DNA of 64,000 bases, from contig CBDCZY010000009.1 of the NCBI GenBank assembly GCA_965224745.1, forward strand, positions 558,001-622,000. Reading direction: 5' to 3'. The stretch comes from CBDCZY01 sp965224745. GTDB taxonomy: Bacteria > Pseudomonadota > Gammaproteobacteria > Methylococcales > Methylomonadaceae. The notes below the pieces were generated by a model that searched no databases, was not told the origin of the DNA, and saw only the letters and a list, made by a program, of their open reading frames with translations. Shown here piece after piece: positions 63,796 through 64,000 of the stretch (position 1 is the stretch's first letter; each line of letters opens with the position of its first letter). The position numbers and the translations under genes are program-made.

Positions 63796-64000
63796 ATGGA
63801 TGATAGAATTCAACGAGTTTGTAAATTATCAAATAACAAAATATTGAGGATGTCTTCAAACCCCGGCGTTACAGCAAAGAATGATCCCGTCATGGAATTG
63901 AAAAGCAGTTCTGTAACCGTTCCATTACTGATTCTGTATAGCAGTAATATTGATTCGATTGTAAGTAGCTTAAAAGTTAAAATCAAACAAGCGCCAGGTT
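63796..64000 (+). CDS. minC: Septum site-determining protein MinC (5' part; runs off the window)
   Basis: 68 codons are visible. VMELKSSSVTVPLLILYSSN and SLKVKIKQAPG match the N-terminal MinC domain that disassembles FtsZ filaments ('ELKGS.FTLPVL...D......L..K..QAP', from memory). The true start is uncertain: ATG at 63796, 63850 or 63892 are all in frame and none has an ideal ribosome-binding site. minD and minE would be expected beyond the window. Confidence 0.85.
   Translation, partial: MDDRIQRVCKLSNNKILRMSSNPGVTAKNDPVMELKSSSVTVPLLILYSSNIDSIVSSLKVKIKQAPG

Overview
The window reads as about 64 kb of an AT-leaning gammaproteobacterial chromosome. Several blocks are classic gammaproteobacterial neighbourhoods: petABC-sspAB, leuS-lptE-holA-proA-rsfS, recA-recX-alaS-lysC-csrA followed by tRNAs, and pncC next to mutS. 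A serine-cycle block (malate dehydrogenase, hydroxypyruvate reductase, malyl-CoA lyase, malate-CoA ligase) within such a background suggests a methylotroph, most likely a gamma-methanotroph of the Methylococcales. That lineage is inference: no methane or methanol oxidation gene is in the window.

Layout. 1-4.4 kb: 3' part of topA, convergent with an EF-G paralogue. 5.0-9.7 kb: cytochrome bc1 operon, sspAB, a DUF1820 gene and rsfS. 9.9-15.3 kb: proA, holA, lptE and leuS on the minus strand; nadD, usually found beside rsfS, is missing. 15.4-18.3 kb: zinc-ribbon protein, orphan ParA, lnt. 18.5-20.6 kb: a two-gene restriction-modification-like unit (Dam-type methylase and HNH nuclease) with its own terminator. 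20.9-22.5 kb: membrane-anchored multicopper oxidase. 22.9-28.6 kb: serine-cycle genes, with a long nested palindrome at 26.25-26.41 kb. 28.7-31.7 kb: secreted protein, M23 peptidase, xseA. 31.9-35.9 kb: an AT-rich accessory segment with an IstB remnant, a membrane-anchored protein whose end looks like a phage tail fibre, an acyltransferase and a Wzx-type flippase. 36.0-42.2 kb: tRNA-Asn, tRNA-Arg, tRNA-Ser, csrA, lysC, alaS, recX and recA, all on the minus strand, with a strong terminator after the tRNAs. 42.4-47.2 kb: a second, diverged copy of the palindrome, a trypsin-like protease, pncC and mutS. 47.5-55.2 kb: mobA and an exopolysaccharide export block (PPP phosphatase, Wzc-like tyrosine kinase, Wza-like lipoprotein, beta-barrel protein, secreted partner).

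55.2-62.8 kb is a decay and insertion zone. It holds an apparently intact ISKra4-family element with an 8-bp target duplication, a frameshifted GcvT-like pseudogene abutting an IS630 transposase fragment, a lipoprotein, tRNA-Leu, a transglycosylase-like lipoprotein, an apparently intact IS1380-family element with a 5-bp target duplication, and a decayed TonB-dependent receptor. The window ends with a periplasmic substrate-binding protein and the 5' end of minC.

Functionally the window mixes housekeeping genes for replication, repair, translation and envelope with C1 assimilation: malate is activated by MtkAB and split by malyl-CoA lyase to glyoxylate and acetyl-CoA, while hydroxypyruvate reductase and malate dehydrogenase supply other steps. 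The best candidates for less-described biology are the two nested palindromic elements, the Tyr/His-tailed kinase paired with a PPP phosphatase in the EPS block, the membrane-anchored tail-fibre-like protein, the two-domain multicopper oxidase with membrane anchors at both ends, and an orphan terminator implying a short transcript beside xseA. I found no CRISPR array, no rRNA and no convincing new multi-gene defence system beyond the methylase-HNH pair.
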